A stretch of 64,000 nucleotides of DNA, taken from contig CAYNIP010000007.1 of NCBI GenBank assembly GCA_964397305.1, positions 1 to 64,000 of the forward strand, written 5' to 3'. Below the pieces are notes generated by a model. That model worked only from the letters and a program-made list of their open reading frames with translations, was not told where the DNA came from and searched no databases. A program made the position numbers and the translations under genes. Source of the stretch: JAAUTY01 sp964397305 (lineage in GTDB: Bacteria; Cyanobacteriota; Cyanobacteriia; Cyanobacteriales; Spirulinaceae). Below are positions 1 through 11,837 of the stretch, piece after piece. Within the stretch, counting starts at the first letter, position 1, and each line of letters opens with the position of its first letter.

Positions 1-140
1 GAGCGGGCGGAGCAAGCCCAGCAGCAAGTGTTGCAAGAGCGCCAGCGGGCGGAGCGGGAGCGCCAGCGGGCGGAGCAGGAGCGCCAGCGGGCGGAGCAAG
101 CCCAGCAGCAAGTGTTGCAAGAGCGCCAGCGGGCGGAGCA
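1..140 (+). repeat. In-frame 21-nt tandem repeats encoding coiled-coil heptads
   Basis: Units built on CGCCAGCGGGCGGAGCAGGAG and close variants repeat in tandem, keeping the reading frame. Each encodes one heptad of the RQRAEQE type. Such arrays change length easily by slippage or recombination, so the coiled-coil length is probably variable between strains (inference). Confidence 0.8.
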
Positions 141-267
141 AGCCACGAGCCAAGTGCTGCAAATTGCCCGTACCTTGATGCAAACGGGGATGCCCCTTGG
201 GGAGATTGCCCAGATGACAGGGCTCCCCTTGGAGCGATTGCAAGCCCTGGGGGCAGAACAATCCTAG
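1..267 (+). CDS. C-terminal part of a Uma2/DUF820-like protein (5' end outside window)
   Basis: The frame is open from base 1 and ends at a TAG at 265-267, so the real start lies before the window. What is visible is a highly charged coiled coil made of repeated ERQRAEQ heptads, then a compact helical tail ending IAQMTGLPLERLQALGAEQS. The complete protein at 17754-18671 has the same build (nuclease-like domain, charged repeats, then a similar LALGLGVAEVAAAL tail), and such tails are common on cyanobacterial Uma2/DUF820 (PD-(D/E)XK fold) proteins. I therefore infer that this is the tail of another family member. The nuclease domain itself is not in the window. A GTG at 28 could be called as a start but would give only the coiled coil. 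Confidence 0.6.
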   Translation, partial: ERAEQAQQQVLQERQRAERERQRAEQERQRAEQAQQQVLQERQRAEQATSQVLQIARTLMQTGMPLGEIAQMTGLPLERLQALGAEQS

Positions 268-369
268 GCGATCGCCCACTCTGCATAGGTCACGCCGGCC
301 AAAATCTAGGAACCCTCCAGAGGAGCCGACCCATCCTCCGGTTATTCGCTGACTCTGGAGAGAACCGCC

Positions 370-972
370 ATGACGCTGCTGTTTGTGAAACTGCCCTGGG
401 CTCGCCGCCAGCCCACCCTGCCCCCCAAGGGCGTGACCCAATTCCTGCGGCCTCAGCCCGCCCCAACCAAACCACGTCACTTTTGGCTCAAGGTCCGTCT
501 GACCTTTGGCGCCAGTTGCCTCCTGATCCTGGGACTACACATCCTCCATTTCGCCAAGTTCGGGTGTGGCTCTATGGGGATTGAAGCGATGACACGCTCT
601 ACCATCGTCACCCTGAACCTTGCCCAGCAGGACACCTGGGCTGAGCATCAGCGCTTTGCATGGTCCCTCGAGGACTTGGATGTGTCGCTGCCGACCGGCA
701 AGTCTTATCAATACCTCACCGTTGGCGATCGCCAGCAGGTCGTCCATTACGCGATCGCCCAAGACCCGGAACTCTCCCACCACGTTGGGGCCGTCTTCGC
801 CGTTCCCAATCCCCAAGACCCTGACCTGATGACCACGGTGGCTGTCGTCTGCCAAGCACCGAGGGGGTCGCGCCAACAGCCCTCGCCACTCGCCAACCCC
901 ACCCTCGAGCAGGGCCTCCCTACCTGCCCGCCGAGCTTTCACGAGTCCTGGAACTCGGTGTATCAAAACTAG
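370..972 (+). CDS. Type IV pilin-like G/H family protein
   Basis: A 200-aa protein with one membrane segment at about residues 40-60 (FGASCLLILGLHILHF) and a periplasmic domain that follows the cyanobacterial pilin G/H pattern. That pattern has a helix with AMTRSTIVTLNLAQQ, then aromatic FAWSLEDLDV and a strand YQYLTV. In typical pilins this region packs after the N-terminal helix. Here the N terminus lacks a prepilin cleavage motif (GFTLxE) and carries a proline-rich cytoplasmic stretch of about 35 residues. It is therefore probably not a processed pilin but a membrane-anchored relative. The start is the ATG at 370. No operon partner is evident, and the next gene is convergent. Family call likely, function unknown. 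Confidence 0.65.
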   Translation: MTLLFVKLPWARRQPTLPPKGVTQFLRPQPAPTKPRHFWLKVRLTFGASCLLILGLHILHFAKFGCGSMGIEAMTRSTIVTLNLAQQDTWAEHQRFAWSLEDLDVSLPTGKSYQYLTVGDRQQVVHYAIAQDPELSHHVGAVFAVPNPQDPDLMTTVAVVCQAPRGSRQQPSPLANPTLEQGLPTCPPSFHESWNSVYQN

Positions 973-1019
973 GCATGAGACCCGACCATGCTCAGCCCTC
1001 TGCTTTTTCCGGGCAGCGC

Positions 1020-2230
1020 TCAGCCAGCGGCGGCTCCGAGCTGCTGCCGGGGCAACCTCTGCCAGGCTAAGACTTGAGCGGCGGCGAGGGGGCGAGCGAT
1101 GAAATATCCCTGGGCCGAATCACAGCCCACCGCCTGTAAAAATTCCAGGGTTTGCCGATCTTCGACTCCCTCCGCCGTCACCCGCAGCCCCAACCCATGA
1201 CCCAGACCAATGATCGCCTTGATGATCGTGCGGGACTCGGCCGACTGCATGGCCGTAGTGACAAACATCTTGTCGATTTTGAGTTCTGAAAAGGGTAGAC
1301 GCGCCAACTGAATCAGGGAGGAATAGCCGACCCCAAAATCATCAATAGAAAGGCTCAGGCCCTTGATCCGGAAGCGCGTCAGCACATCTAGGCTGGCTAC
1401 AGGATCGCTCATGGCGCTGGTCTCGGTCACTTCCAGAATAACCTGCTCGGGGCGGACGCCCTGAGCCTGACACAGGTCCGCAATCCGGTCGGCGAAGAGA
1501 ATATCGCTGAGGGACTTGGCCGAGATATTGAGCGATAACAGCTCCTCCGGGCTGGTGCAGTGGTGCGCGAACCAGTGCAAGGCCTGGGTGAAGATTTGCT
1601 CCGTGAGGGGATCGAACGCGCCGCACTCTTCTGCCAGCGTAATGAAGCAATCGGGCAGCACCCAGCCCAACTCTGGATGTTGCCAGCGGGCCAGGGCCTC
1701 AAACCCGGCGAGGCGGCCCGTCTGGCAGGCAATTTTGGGCTGATACCAGACCTGAAACTGGTGCTGCGCCAGGGCTGCCTCGAGAACTTCTGGTGTCACC
1801 CCTAAGGCTGGGCTCTGGGCGGCCCTGGCGGCGGAACTGAGGGACGTTACGTGGCAGGTCAACAGGCGGCGCAGCTCCTCCGGCAAAAAGGGCTTGGCGA
1901 TCGCCCCCAAGACATGGAGGCCCTGCTCCGTGGCTAGGCGATAGGCCGCATCCAGCACCCGACTGCCCACACCACTGGTAATCACGATCGCGACCTGGGC
2001 CTGGATGGCTCCCAGGCGACGCATGACCTCGACCCCATCGACCTCGGGCAGGACCAGATCCAAGGCCACATGGGTGGGATTCCAGGCGGTCAGCTCGTGA
2101 AAAAATTCGGTCGCGTTTAAGGTGGCGCGCGTTTCAAAGCCGAGGGTCGCGGCGATCGCCGCGATCGTCATTCCCACCGCCGCATCATCATCGAGAATCA
2201 GCAAGCGGCAGCCAGCAGCATTAGGGGTGT

Positions 2231-2234
<4 letters not shown>
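1020..2234 (-). CDS. Response regulator with EAL domain (c-di-GMP phosphodiesterase)
   Basis: The 404-aa protein has an N-terminal receiver domain (about residues 8-130). Its acidic pocket is LILDDDAA, the phospho-acceptor Asp lies in ALDLVLPEVDG and the Lys in IAKPF. An EAL domain follows (about 150-395). The EAL domain keeps the catalytic and metal-binding signature: FEALARW, the Asn of LLSLNIS, the Glu of LEVTET, DDFGVGYSSL, the Lys of LKIDK and AEGVED. It should therefore be an active phosphodiesterase that hydrolyses cyclic di-GMP to pGpG in the cytoplasm. Its ATG overlaps the stop of the upstream hybrid kinase gene (ATGA at 2231-2234), so the two are translationally coupled. The kinase is the natural phosphodonor (inference). 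The output would be control of surface attachment or motility. Confidence 0.92.
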
Positions 2235-5281
<3,047 letters not shown>

Positions 5282-5283
5282 TC

Positions 5284-5676
5284 CTAGCCAGCGTTTTTGG
5301 GTCTGTCAAAGGATCTACGGAGAGCCGGGGTCCACAATCCGTCACGATTCAGGGTAAGCGTGAAGCCTGCGATCAACAGCCAGTAGAGCCAGCCATCGCC
5401 CATCTGCTCCTGGCCAAGCAGTGAAAAAACCGGAAAGGGGCTGAGGCAGGTGGAGAGCCAACCGCAACTCAGAAAAATCAGCCAGAGCAAAGCCCCCGTC
5501 AGCCAGCGGCGCGGCAGCGGCGCGCGGGGACGACTAGCAAGAACAGCAAGATTCAGCAGCAAAACGAGTAGGACAACCAAGACTTTGGGATGCGTCCAGA
5601 TTTCCCCGCGACTGCTCCCCCAGGGATTGATGAGAATAATGCTGAGGGCAAAGAGGAGGGTGTAGTAAGCTTTCAC
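5284..5676 (-). pseudogene. Truncated copy of the O-antigen-ligase-like gene
   Basis: The first ~107 residues (MKAYYTLLFALSIILINPWG onward, to GFTLT) are identical to the start of the 466-aa ligase-like protein at 8498-9898. The frame then runs into 23 unrelated residues and stops. Only the first few membrane helices survive, with no Wzy-type periplasmic loop, so it cannot work as the full protein. It begins with GTG overlapping the TGA of the PEP-CTERM gene (GTGA), exactly as in the complete copy. The truncation point (about 5353) is the edge of the ~543-bp direct repeat, so a duplication or recombination event created it. It ends 3 bp from the start of the hybrid kinase gene. Confidence 0.88.
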
Positions 5677-5895
5677 GGTTGGCGCTGGCGGAAGGAGATA
5701 ATGCCTAAACCACTCAGGATACTGAAGACAATGACGCCAAAAATGCTACTGGGTTCGGGTACGGGCCTTGTGCGAGCGAAGCTTGAATCGCTGAGCAAGC
5801 CAACACCAGAGGCAACGCTGTAAGGCTCGCAACCGACACCCCCACCGCCACTGTAACCAGAACTGAAGCCACCACCACCGCTATAACCCGATCCT
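5353..5895. repeat. Direct repeat copy A (~543 bp), partner of 9575-10117
   Basis: Aligned by eye at a constant offset of 4222 bp, this stretch matches 9575-10117 with only a handful of substitutions (for example GATCAACAG preceded by CCT versus CCA, and AACCGACA versus AACCAACA). It covers the 3' end of a PEP-CTERM gene plus the first ~107 codons of the ligase-like gene. Beyond 5895 the two sides remain recognisable homologues at protein level but differ sharply at DNA level and in base composition. The edge falls inside a glycine-rich repeat (SGYSGGGG). Confidence 0.92.
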
Positions 5896-7178
5896 AATGA
5901 GCAATCTAGTAAACGAGATCCGAAACTGCCTGTGTCATTTATGAAAGACAACTGTATGGGGAATTGAACAACTGTAGTGCCGAACAATGGATCAATACCA
6001 GTGATTTTGAAGTTAGAGACTCCTGAACCAAGTAAGGATACAAAATCAATAGTCTCTGAAGCATCGAAATCGCCGAGAACAACATCATCTACTGAAACAG
6101 TAAAAAGGTCGTCATCATCTACATCAATTGGAAGACCTAGAATACTCTCAAACAACATGTCGCCTAAAGCCTTAAATTCAAAGCCATATCGTCTTGGCTG
6201 TGAGTTGGCAAGTTGATTCTCAATACCAAACCAAAGTCCACTATGAACGCTGTTAAATAGCCAATAAGAGTTGCCATTGAATAGCCAATTACTTTCTGCC
6301 ATACCAGGTAGAGGATTGTATTGGTCGCAGCCACCGCCGCCGCTACCTCCTGTACATTGAACAGGAATTCTACGAGGATCGAGTTCTGGAAATGGAAGCG
6401 GGAGAGGAAATGGAAACGGCTGTGGTTCCGAGCCTGGTTTTTTTCGGAGAACTCTACTATGAAAACCCCAACGAACCCCGTCCCAAATTTCCACGATCGT
6501 TTGACCTTGTGGATTTTGACCTACTACCTCAGCCAAGTAAAGCTCAGCAATCCACCTCTGAGGAATAGTATGAGGAACACGATACGGAGTATCTGTAAAC
6601 GATGGATTTGACGAAGTAAGTGAGGTGTAATACAGAGGATGATTTGTCCTGTCAATCACACCTACAGGTTGTACAACAGACCCAATACTCCTGTACATCT
6701 GAATCCAATGCAATGTACTGGGTAGAATCGGCAGGTCTGGATCCGGTGCAATAGGTACATAGCTCAGATCCAGACTTGCACCTACACCGTCTGTTCTTGG
6801 ATTGAGATTCAGTTCAACTCCACAAGGCTGTCCAACATTACATGGATAGTAATGGTGTACTTCAAATCCCCCTTCAAGGGATCGGCTTGATTTGCGGAAT
6901 AAATAATTGCCAGAAGCGTGATTTGTAAGAATATGATTAAAACGTCTAGTTCCTCCGAATGGTAGCTTCTGCATCCTGTGTCTCTCTACCCAGACTCTAT
7001 AAATGCCATCGTCATAAACTGGAGCCCGAAAGTTATAACTTTCACGGTCACTTGAGAAATCAAGATTGAAAGCAAATACGGGCCCGCTTAAAAAATTAAG
7101 AAATAGGGCCGAATTCCAAACCGCAAATTCAAAGAAATTGATTAAAATCCGAAGAGGAAAATTCTTTGTATTCTTCAT
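5673..7178 (-). CDS. PEP-CTERM sorting-domain exported protein
   Basis: About 501 aa from the ATG at 7178, which places a basic N terminus (MKNTKNFPLRI) before a hydrophobic signal-like stretch. An upstream ATG at 7214 would overlap the preceding gene by 14 bp. The C terminus is a canonical PEP-CTERM tail: a VPEPSS motif, a hydrophobic segment (IFGVIVFSILSGLGIISF) and a basic end RQRQP. The body has Gly/Ser-rich repeats (SGYSGGGGFSSGYSGGGG) and a Cys-containing GGSGGGGC segment. By family knowledge the tail is recognised by an exosortase and the protein goes to the cell surface or extracellular polysaccharide; no exosortase gene is in the window. Most of the gene is AT-rich, but its last ~220 bp belong to the GC-richer direct repeat. 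The headless paralogue is at 9895-10686. Confidence 0.82.
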   Translation of the reverse strand: MKNTKNFPLRILINFFEFAVWNSALFLNFLSGPVFAFNLDFSSDRESYNFRAPVYDDGIYRVWVERHRMQKLPFGGTRRFNHILTNHASGNYLFRKSSRSLEGGFEVHHYYPCNVGQPCGVELNLNPRTDGVGASLDLSYVPIAPDPDLPILPSTLHWIQMYRSIGSVVQPVGVIDRTNHPLYYTSLTSSNPSFTDTPYRVPHTIPQRWIAELYLAEVVGQNPQGQTIVEIWDGVRWGFHSRVLRKKPGSEPQPFPFPLPLPFPELDPRRIPVQCTGGSGGGGCDQYNPLPGMAESNWLFNGNSYWLFNSVHSGLWFGIENQLANSQPRRYGFEFKALGDMLFESILGLPIDVDDDDLFTVSVDDVVLGDFDASETIDFVSLLGSGVSNFKITGIDPLFGTTVVQFPIQLSFINDTGSFGSRLLDCSLGSGYSGGGGFSSGYSGGGGVGCEPYSVASGVGLLSDSSFARTRPVPEPSSIFGVIVFSILSGLGIISFRQRQP

Positions 7179-7200
7179 AATGCTATTTTCCAGGTGACTA

Positions 7201-7875
7201 TTAAAGGTAGACATTCTGAAAAGGAGTGCGAGCAGTTCCTCTCCATACCTTTTCAGAAAGAGAATTCTCGAAATTTATCATGTGCCGTATTAACGGGCTA
7301 CGTGAGTAGGGTTTTCCATCTAGTTCAGACACATCTCTGGGATACTTATTGATGTAAGAGAATCGAAACTTGTATCTACCAGGTGCCAAATTCTTGGTCG
7401 GGTTTCTTGGGAAATTTTTTTGCAAACAATACAGCAAAAAAAACATTCCCGTCTCTGAGTAGATACAGATTTCTAAACCATTTTCATTTCTGAGAAGAGC
7501 GGAGAGAGGAAAGATGTTAATACTTTCTTGAGGTGCAACCAGTAAATAATTCGACCTACTCGGAAGACGGATTCCATCAATATGTGCTCCAACATGGACT
7601 TTTTCACCTTCTGAATCTATCATCTCAGGAATTAGAGTCTCATAGTTGCTAAAATATAAGGGGGTACTGGTGTTGTTCCTTAATTGAATCCCAAGCTGAA
7701 TCATTTGTTTTTCTCGTCCTGTAAATGGTGGAATTCTGTTCAGATCGTTCGCGCTCTCTAAAGATGGTAAAAAATTTGCCCCCTTGTCGGAAAATTTTAG
7801 TTCTGAGTTGGGAATAATTGTCTCAAACTCTATGCCATCAATCTCAACACTATTGTTGGTATTTTCAAGAGCCAT
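7201..7875 (-). CDS. Hypothetical protein, AT-rich gene
   Basis: A 224-aa protein I do not recognise. It starts MALENTNNSVEIDG and ends RTPFQNVYL. There is no signal peptide or clear membrane helix, and the content looks like alternating beta strands (LGIQLRNNTSTPLYFSNYET; PGRYKFRFSYINKYP). This suggests an immunoglobulin-like or beta-sandwich fold, possibly a chaperone or intracellular-proteinase-inhibitor-type domain, but that is a guess from strand pattern only. It lies directly upstream of the PEP-CTERM gene on the same strand, and the two probably form one transcript. Base composition is markedly AT-richer than the genome background, so lateral origin is likely. Confidence 0.7.
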   Translation of the reverse strand: MALENTNNSVEIDGIEFETIIPNSELKFSDKGANFLPSLESANDLNRIPPFTGREKQMIQLGIQLRNNTSTPLYFSNYETLIPEMIDSEGEKVHVGAHIDGIRLPSRSNYLLVAPQESINIFPLSALLRNENGLEICIYSETGMFFLLYCLQKNFPRNPTKNLAPGRYKFRFSYINKYPRDVSELDGKPYSRSPLIRHMINFENSLSEKVWRGTARTPFQNVYL

Positions 7876-8229
7876 GACCGGAAAATCCTCAATTGATGGT
7901 GAATCGCAACAAAGTTATAAGAATTTCAGCCTTCGGAAACCGAGAATCTGGGAAGTGATTCTACGGAGTTCTTCTTCTGTTGTTCGATCGGAAGCTGCGG
8001 AGCCAATCGAGCCAATCACCCTGTGTCGCACGACACATCCTAGATTGGCGCGGTTCAAGGTTACCAATGTCCGTTAGTGTAGCGGATAAAAATACAAAAT
8101 CTGTGCAGAAATGGATGGTTTTTGTTAATCATTACGGATTCGCAACACTAGAGCGCGGCACTGGTTTCTTAAAAGGTGATAGAGTCTAATCCTTGTGTAG
8201 TAAGGATTTCAAGCATTGAGATTGGACGA
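7876..8229. other. AT-rich intergenic gap with one small palindromic repeat
   Basis: No convincing gene on either strand. It should hold the promoter of the minus-strand gene starting at 7875. At 8188-8210 lies a small palindromic repeat, AATCCTTGTGTAGTAAGGAT plus TTC. The right edge (8230) is the point where the DUF1350 gene is broken off. Confidence 0.6.
8188..8210. repeat. Small palindromic repeat (AATCCTTG...TAAGGATTTC)
   Basis: The arms ATCCTT and AAGGAT can pair. A near-identical 23-mer lies at 18801-18823 (AATTCTTGCTTAGCAAGGAT then TTC). Both sit at the edge of a region where gene content is disturbed. Confidence 0.55.
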
Positions 8230-8472
8230 TTACAGTAGCCCATCGCCTTCAAAGCGATTGAGAACGTCGCGGGCGATCGCCCGGTGGTTAAAGCTGGTAT
8301 TAACGAAGGGCGTGGCGATCGCGCCATACCCCGCTTTGACCAAAGCTTCCAGCAGCGCCCGGTAAGTGACGTGGGGCGCCGTGGCGATGAAAGCACCGCC
8401 AAGAAAGTGAACGATCGCTGCCGGTTGGGGGGGCAGCAGCACCCAACTGCCGGAAATCTCTTGCCAGTCCAC
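8230..8472 (-). pseudogene. 5' fragment of a DUF1350 gene
   Basis: The 80-residue frame begins MDWQEISGSWVLLPPQPAAI and continues VHFLGGAFIATAPHVTYR and IATPFVNTSFNH. This is the conserved N terminus of the cyanobacterial/plastid DUF1350 family, which has an alpha/beta-hydrolase-like fold and is normally about 250 aa. The frame stops at TAA immediately after RFEGDGLL, where AT-rich DNA begins, so about two thirds of the protein is missing. It is probably non-functional. It starts 26 bp after the end of the ligase-like gene on the same strand. The missing part was not found elsewhere in the window. Confidence 0.78.
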
Positions 8473-8497
8473 AGGCGCGCTCAGAGTGCAACAGCTT

Positions 8498-9898
8498 CTA
8501 CTTTAACGCGAATCTTGGTGTCAGGCAGGCGTCAGAGTTTAGGCCCACTCCCCACTCCTCACCGCCCCAGGTTGTCAAGATCTGCTCTCCTGTACTAGAA
8601 GTAGGCGGCGATCGTGAGGTCAAAATGCTATCTCGCTGCAACAACCCGCTACCGATACTGAACGCCCACCAGACGAGGTGCGAGTATTGGGCGCACTCAA
8701 ACCAGGTGAGGGCAAAAACCCAGTAAACGATGGCAATACTGATAAACCTGCGGTGAGGCGATCGCCACAACCGCTTGCTATACCAGCCCCACAACACCAA
8801 ACTCGCCAACAACCCCAGTAAGCCCAGCGATACCGCCGTATCGAGCAACAGATTGTGAGCCTTGAACGAGTAGATCGTCAGTCGCGCCAGTTCGCCGGAC
8901 TCCCGGCGATATAAAAAGCTGAAATCGCTGAGTTGCTCAACTCGCGGCGTCCAGGTCGGACTCAAGATATCAGGATAGGCAAGGCCAAACCCGTCAAATC
9001 CCCAGCCCCAGAGCGGCCGCTGCTGGATACCCCGTACCGCCAGTTGCCAGGCATGGGTGCGATCGGCCGTGAGCAGCCGCCACCACGGCCAATCAGTCAC
9101 CCAGCGACTGTGATAGGTACGAATGCTAATCGCCCAGAGGGCGATCGCCACCACCAGCAACCACCACCGCACCCGACGGCGACCGAGAAGATAGACACCA
9201 CCAACAGCGGCAGCGAGAAGGCCCGCGCGGTTTTGCGTCAGTAACAGTGCTGTCCCCAGCAACCCCAAAAGTGGCAGAGCTTGCCGATTCGCGAGCCAGC
9301 CTTGCTGTCGGCTGGTGAGGGTGAGAGCGATCGCCGCTGCCAGCACAAAAGCCGCATGACCGCGATTTGAGTACAAGCCGATAGGTTGATGCGCTTGGTA
9401 AATCGTGCTGACCAGGATATTGTCGCGCAGCCGTTGACCCATCGTAGCGGTGTAGTCGATCTGCCAGTTGAGGACTTGGGGAAAGATACTCAGGGCGAGA
9501 ACGGCGCTACCGAGCAGCAGTCCGTTGATCTGAGGACGCAACAAGTCCGGGCAGCGGTAGAGCACCAGGGAGTTGGTGAGCGTGAAGCCAGCGATCAACA
9601 GCCAGTAGAGCCAGCCATCGCCCATCTGCTCCTGGCCAAGCAGCGAAAAAACCGGAAAGGGGCTGAGGCAGGTGGAGAGCCAACCGCAACTCAGAAAAAT
9701 CAGCCAGAGCAAAGCCCCCGTCAGCCAGCGGCGCGGCAGCGGCGCGCGGGGACGACTAGCAAGAACAGCAAGATTCAGCAGCAAAACGAGTAGGACAACC
9801 AAGACTTTGGGATGCGTCCAGATTTCCCCGCGACTGCTCCCCCAGGGATTGATGAGAATAATGCTGAGGGCAAAGAGGAGGGTGTAGTAAGCTTTCAC
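8498..9898 (-). CDS. O-antigen ligase / Wzy-like polysaccharide polymerase family membrane protein
   Basis: A 466-aa polytopic membrane protein with about ten hydrophobic helices (LLFALSIILI, VLVVLLVLLLNLAVLA, LALTLTSRQQ, LLPLLGLLGTALLLTQNRAG). A large external loop near the C-terminal half contains GWGFDGFGLAYPD and SFKAHNLLLDTAVSLGLLGL. The loop followed by a (A)HN(x)LLD helix is the usual PF04932 signature. Such proteins join or polymerise lipid-linked glycans at the outer face of the inner membrane. It starts with GTG overlapping the TGA of the preceding (headless) PEP-CTERM gene, so translational coupling was ancestral. Its first ~107 codons are duplicated at 5284-5676. The polysaccharide pyruvyl transferase upstream supports a role in exopolysaccharide. 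Confidence 0.82.
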   Translation of the reverse strand: MKAYYTLLFALSIILINPWGSSRGEIWTHPKVLVVLLVLLLNLAVLASRPRAPLPRRWLTGALLWLIFLSCGWLSTCLSPFPVFSLLGQEQMGDGWLYWLLIAGFTLTNSLVLYRCPDLLRPQINGLLLGSAVLALSIFPQVLNWQIDYTATMGQRLRDNILVSTIYQAHQPIGLYSNRGHAAFVLAAAIALTLTSRQQGWLANRQALPLLGLLGTALLLTQNRAGLLAAAVGGVYLLGRRRVRWWLLVVAIALWAISIRTYHSRWVTDWPWWRLLTADRTHAWQLAVRGIQQRPLWGWGFDGFGLAYPDILSPTWTPRVEQLSDFSFLYRRESGELARLTIYSFKAHNLLLDTAVSLGLLGLLASLVLWGWYSKRLWRSPHRRFISIAIVYWVFALTWFECAQYSHLVWWAFSIGSGLLQRDSILTSRSPPTSSTGEQILTTWGGEEWGVGLNSDACLTPRFALK

Positions 9899-10117
9899 GG
9901 TTGGCGCTGGCGGAAGGAGATAATGCCTAAACCACTCAGGATACTGAAGACAATGACGCCAAAAATGCTACTGGGTTCGGGTACGGGCCTTGTGCGAGCG
10001 AAGCTTGAATCGCTGAGCAAGCCAACACCAGAGGCAACGCTGTAAGGCTCGCAACCAACACCCCCACCGCCACTATAACCAGAACTGAAGCTACCACCAC
10101 CGCTATAGCCAGAACTA
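9575..10117. repeat. Direct repeat copy B (~543 bp), partner of 5353-5895
   Basis: This copy carries the join in which the ligase-like gene continues intact into unique sequence at 9574, so it is the parental version for the ligase side. For the PEP-CTERM side the complete gene is at copy A. See copy A for alignment details. Confidence 0.92.
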
Positions 10118-10686
10118 ATGGTGCAGTCGAGCAGGCTGGTACTGAAGCTACCTGTGTCGCCAGCGAAGGAGAGCTGGATCGGAAAGAGCGGGTCAGCGGT
10201 AGTGCCGAGAATCGGCTCGATACCGGCAATCTCGAAGCTAGCGACGCCTGAGCCGAGCAAGGAGACGAAGTCAATGCTGTCAGCAGCAGCGAACTCGCCG
10301 AGCACCGTCCCATCTACGGCAATGGTAAACAAGTCGTCGGTGTCGATGCCGAGTGGGAGGGCATCAATGCTGTTAAACAAGCTGCCTTCAAGAGCTTGAA
10401 ACTGAATACCATAGCGGTCAGGTAGGAGTAAGTTTGGCGGCAGGAGTGCCCCGGCACCGTACCAGCTCCCACTGCTGACGTTGCCAAATAGTAAACTGCC
10501 GTAATTGCCATCAATTGTGACGCCTTCTACCGGATCGCTCTGCTCGCAGCCACCACCACCGCTACCACCAGTACATTCCTGACCATTTGAAGTGGCCAGA
10601 CTTACAGTACTGTCCCATCCCCAAATTATTCCGTTGTGAATGGCAACTTCTTTAAGAATATTGGGATTGCCATTGATTTGTATTCT
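9895..10686 (-). pseudogene. 5'-truncated PEP-CTERM protein gene
   Basis: Reading back from the TGA at 9895, the frame stays open to a TAA at 10687-10689. It encodes about 263 residues homologous to the C-terminal half of the 5673-7178 protein: ECTGGSGGGGCEQ aligns with QCTGGSGGGGCDQ, then DRYGIQFQALEGSLF, DTDDLFTIAVDG and the identical PEP-CTERM tail. No ATG, GTG or TTG occurs before the internal ATG at 10378-10380, and there is no signal peptide. The gene has lost its head at about 10687. Translation from 10380 would give 161 aa without export signal. Unlike its paralogue this copy has genome-like GC content. Confidence 0.85.
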
Positions 10687-10748
10687 TTAGCTTTTTCAAT
10701 AGTATCTAGCCATTGATGAAAAGCAATGATTATGGAACAAGAACTCGG

Positions 10749-11837
10749 TTAGATCAAGAGGCGATCGATAGCGGGACGGGCGGCTGCCAGGGAGGGGGCA
10801 AAGGTGCAGAAGGGGACTGTGTGGGTCCAGGTTTCATAAAAGGCTTCGTTTTTGTAGTAGCGATTGGCGAGGAAGACATGGGGTTGCTCGATCAGCAGGG
10901 CCAGGATGTGGCCGTGAAGGCGGTTGGTGATGATGCCTCGATAGTGCTGGAACTGGTATAGGCCGGCGTGGACAAAGCTCCAGGATTCACGGTGGTGCCG
11001 CCAGGGGGGCTGGGCCCAGGAGCGAAACTCGGGCTGACTCCGCCGCTGCCAGTGCTGCCGTGCCAGCCACTCCCGGGGGTGGGCGAGGCCCCGCTGCCAG
11101 CCCTTGCGAATCCCCCAGGCGAGGCACTGCCGCCAGACGGAATTTGCAGCTCCCAGCCGCCAATCGAAGCTCGGCCAGTCGGCGATGGTGAGTTGGGGGA
11201 GGTCTAGGGCTACCGTCTCTGGTTGCTCGCGATCCTGGCGACAGAGGTAGAGGAGCCCTTGGGCGTGGGGCGATGGGTTCGGTTCAAAGCCGGGGTGGCC
11301 GGCGAGTTGGAAGGCCATGTCGGGGGCGAGCAGGAGTTGGCAGGCGGAGAAGTGGGTCTGGGCGATCGCCAAGCTCCGGCGATCGCGCAGGCAGAGAGTC
11401 AACTGCGGATGGCGGTTAAACACAGCCGCGGCCCGCTGGAGGGGTACGGGGTCCGTGAAATAGAGGGTTTGGGGCAGGAGGATGATGGGGTGGTGGGGGT
11501 AGCGGGCGACGATTTGTTCCCGAAACTGCTGGTAGCGGGGCCAGAGGTTGCCAAAGTTGCCGCCACCGTTGAGCAAAATCGGCGCGCCGGCCGGTAGAAC
11601 CTGCTCGAGCTGGGCGGGGTCAAAGTTCAGGGCGCTGGCGGTGTAGACCAGACGACAGCCGCGATCGCGCAGGTAGAGCAGCGAGCCCAGCCAAATCAAG
11701 TGGTCGCCCAGGTTGGGATAGCTAGGATAATCTAGCAGCGCACAGGGGCGACCGGGGGGGAGGGTCGCTGCTAGGGGGGCAAGGGCGGCGGTGAGCGTGG
11801 ACGACAGCGGGAGTGTGGGTGTCATAAACCGATCCAA
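10749..11837 (-). CDS. Polysaccharide pyruvyl transferase family protein
   Basis: The 362-aa protein shows the family hallmarks: an N-terminal SYPNLGDHLIWLG loop (the NxGD motif), a glycine-rich LLNGGGNFGNLW turn, and the C-terminal RGIITNRLHGHILALLIEQP motif with the Arg-Leu-His-Gly signature. Members transfer pyruvate from phosphoenolpyruvate to sugars of capsules or exopolysaccharides as ketals. Cytoplasmic; no signal or membrane segment. It lies upstream of the PEP-CTERM remnant and ligase-like gene on the same strand, which places it in a surface-polysaccharide cluster. The start could also be the ATG at 11822 (MTPTLPLSS). The substrate sugar cannot be deduced. Confidence 0.88.
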   Translation of the reverse strand: MDRFMTPTLPLSSTLTAALAPLAATLPPGRPCALLDYPSYPNLGDHLIWLGSLLYLRDRGCRLVYTASALNFDPAQLEQVLPAGAPILLNGGGNFGNLWPRYQQFREQIVARYPHHPIILLPQTLYFTDPVPLQRAAAVFNRHPQLTLCLRDRRSLAIAQTHFSACQLLLAPDMAFQLAGHPGFEPNPSPHAQGLLYLCRQDREQPETVALDLPQLTIADWPSFDWRLGAANSVWRQCLAWGIRKGWQRGLAHPREWLARQHWQRRSQPEFRSWAQPPWRHHRESWSFVHAGLYQFQHYRGIITNRLHGHILALLIEQPHVFLANRYYKNEAFYETWTHTVPFCTFAPSLAAARPAIDRLLI

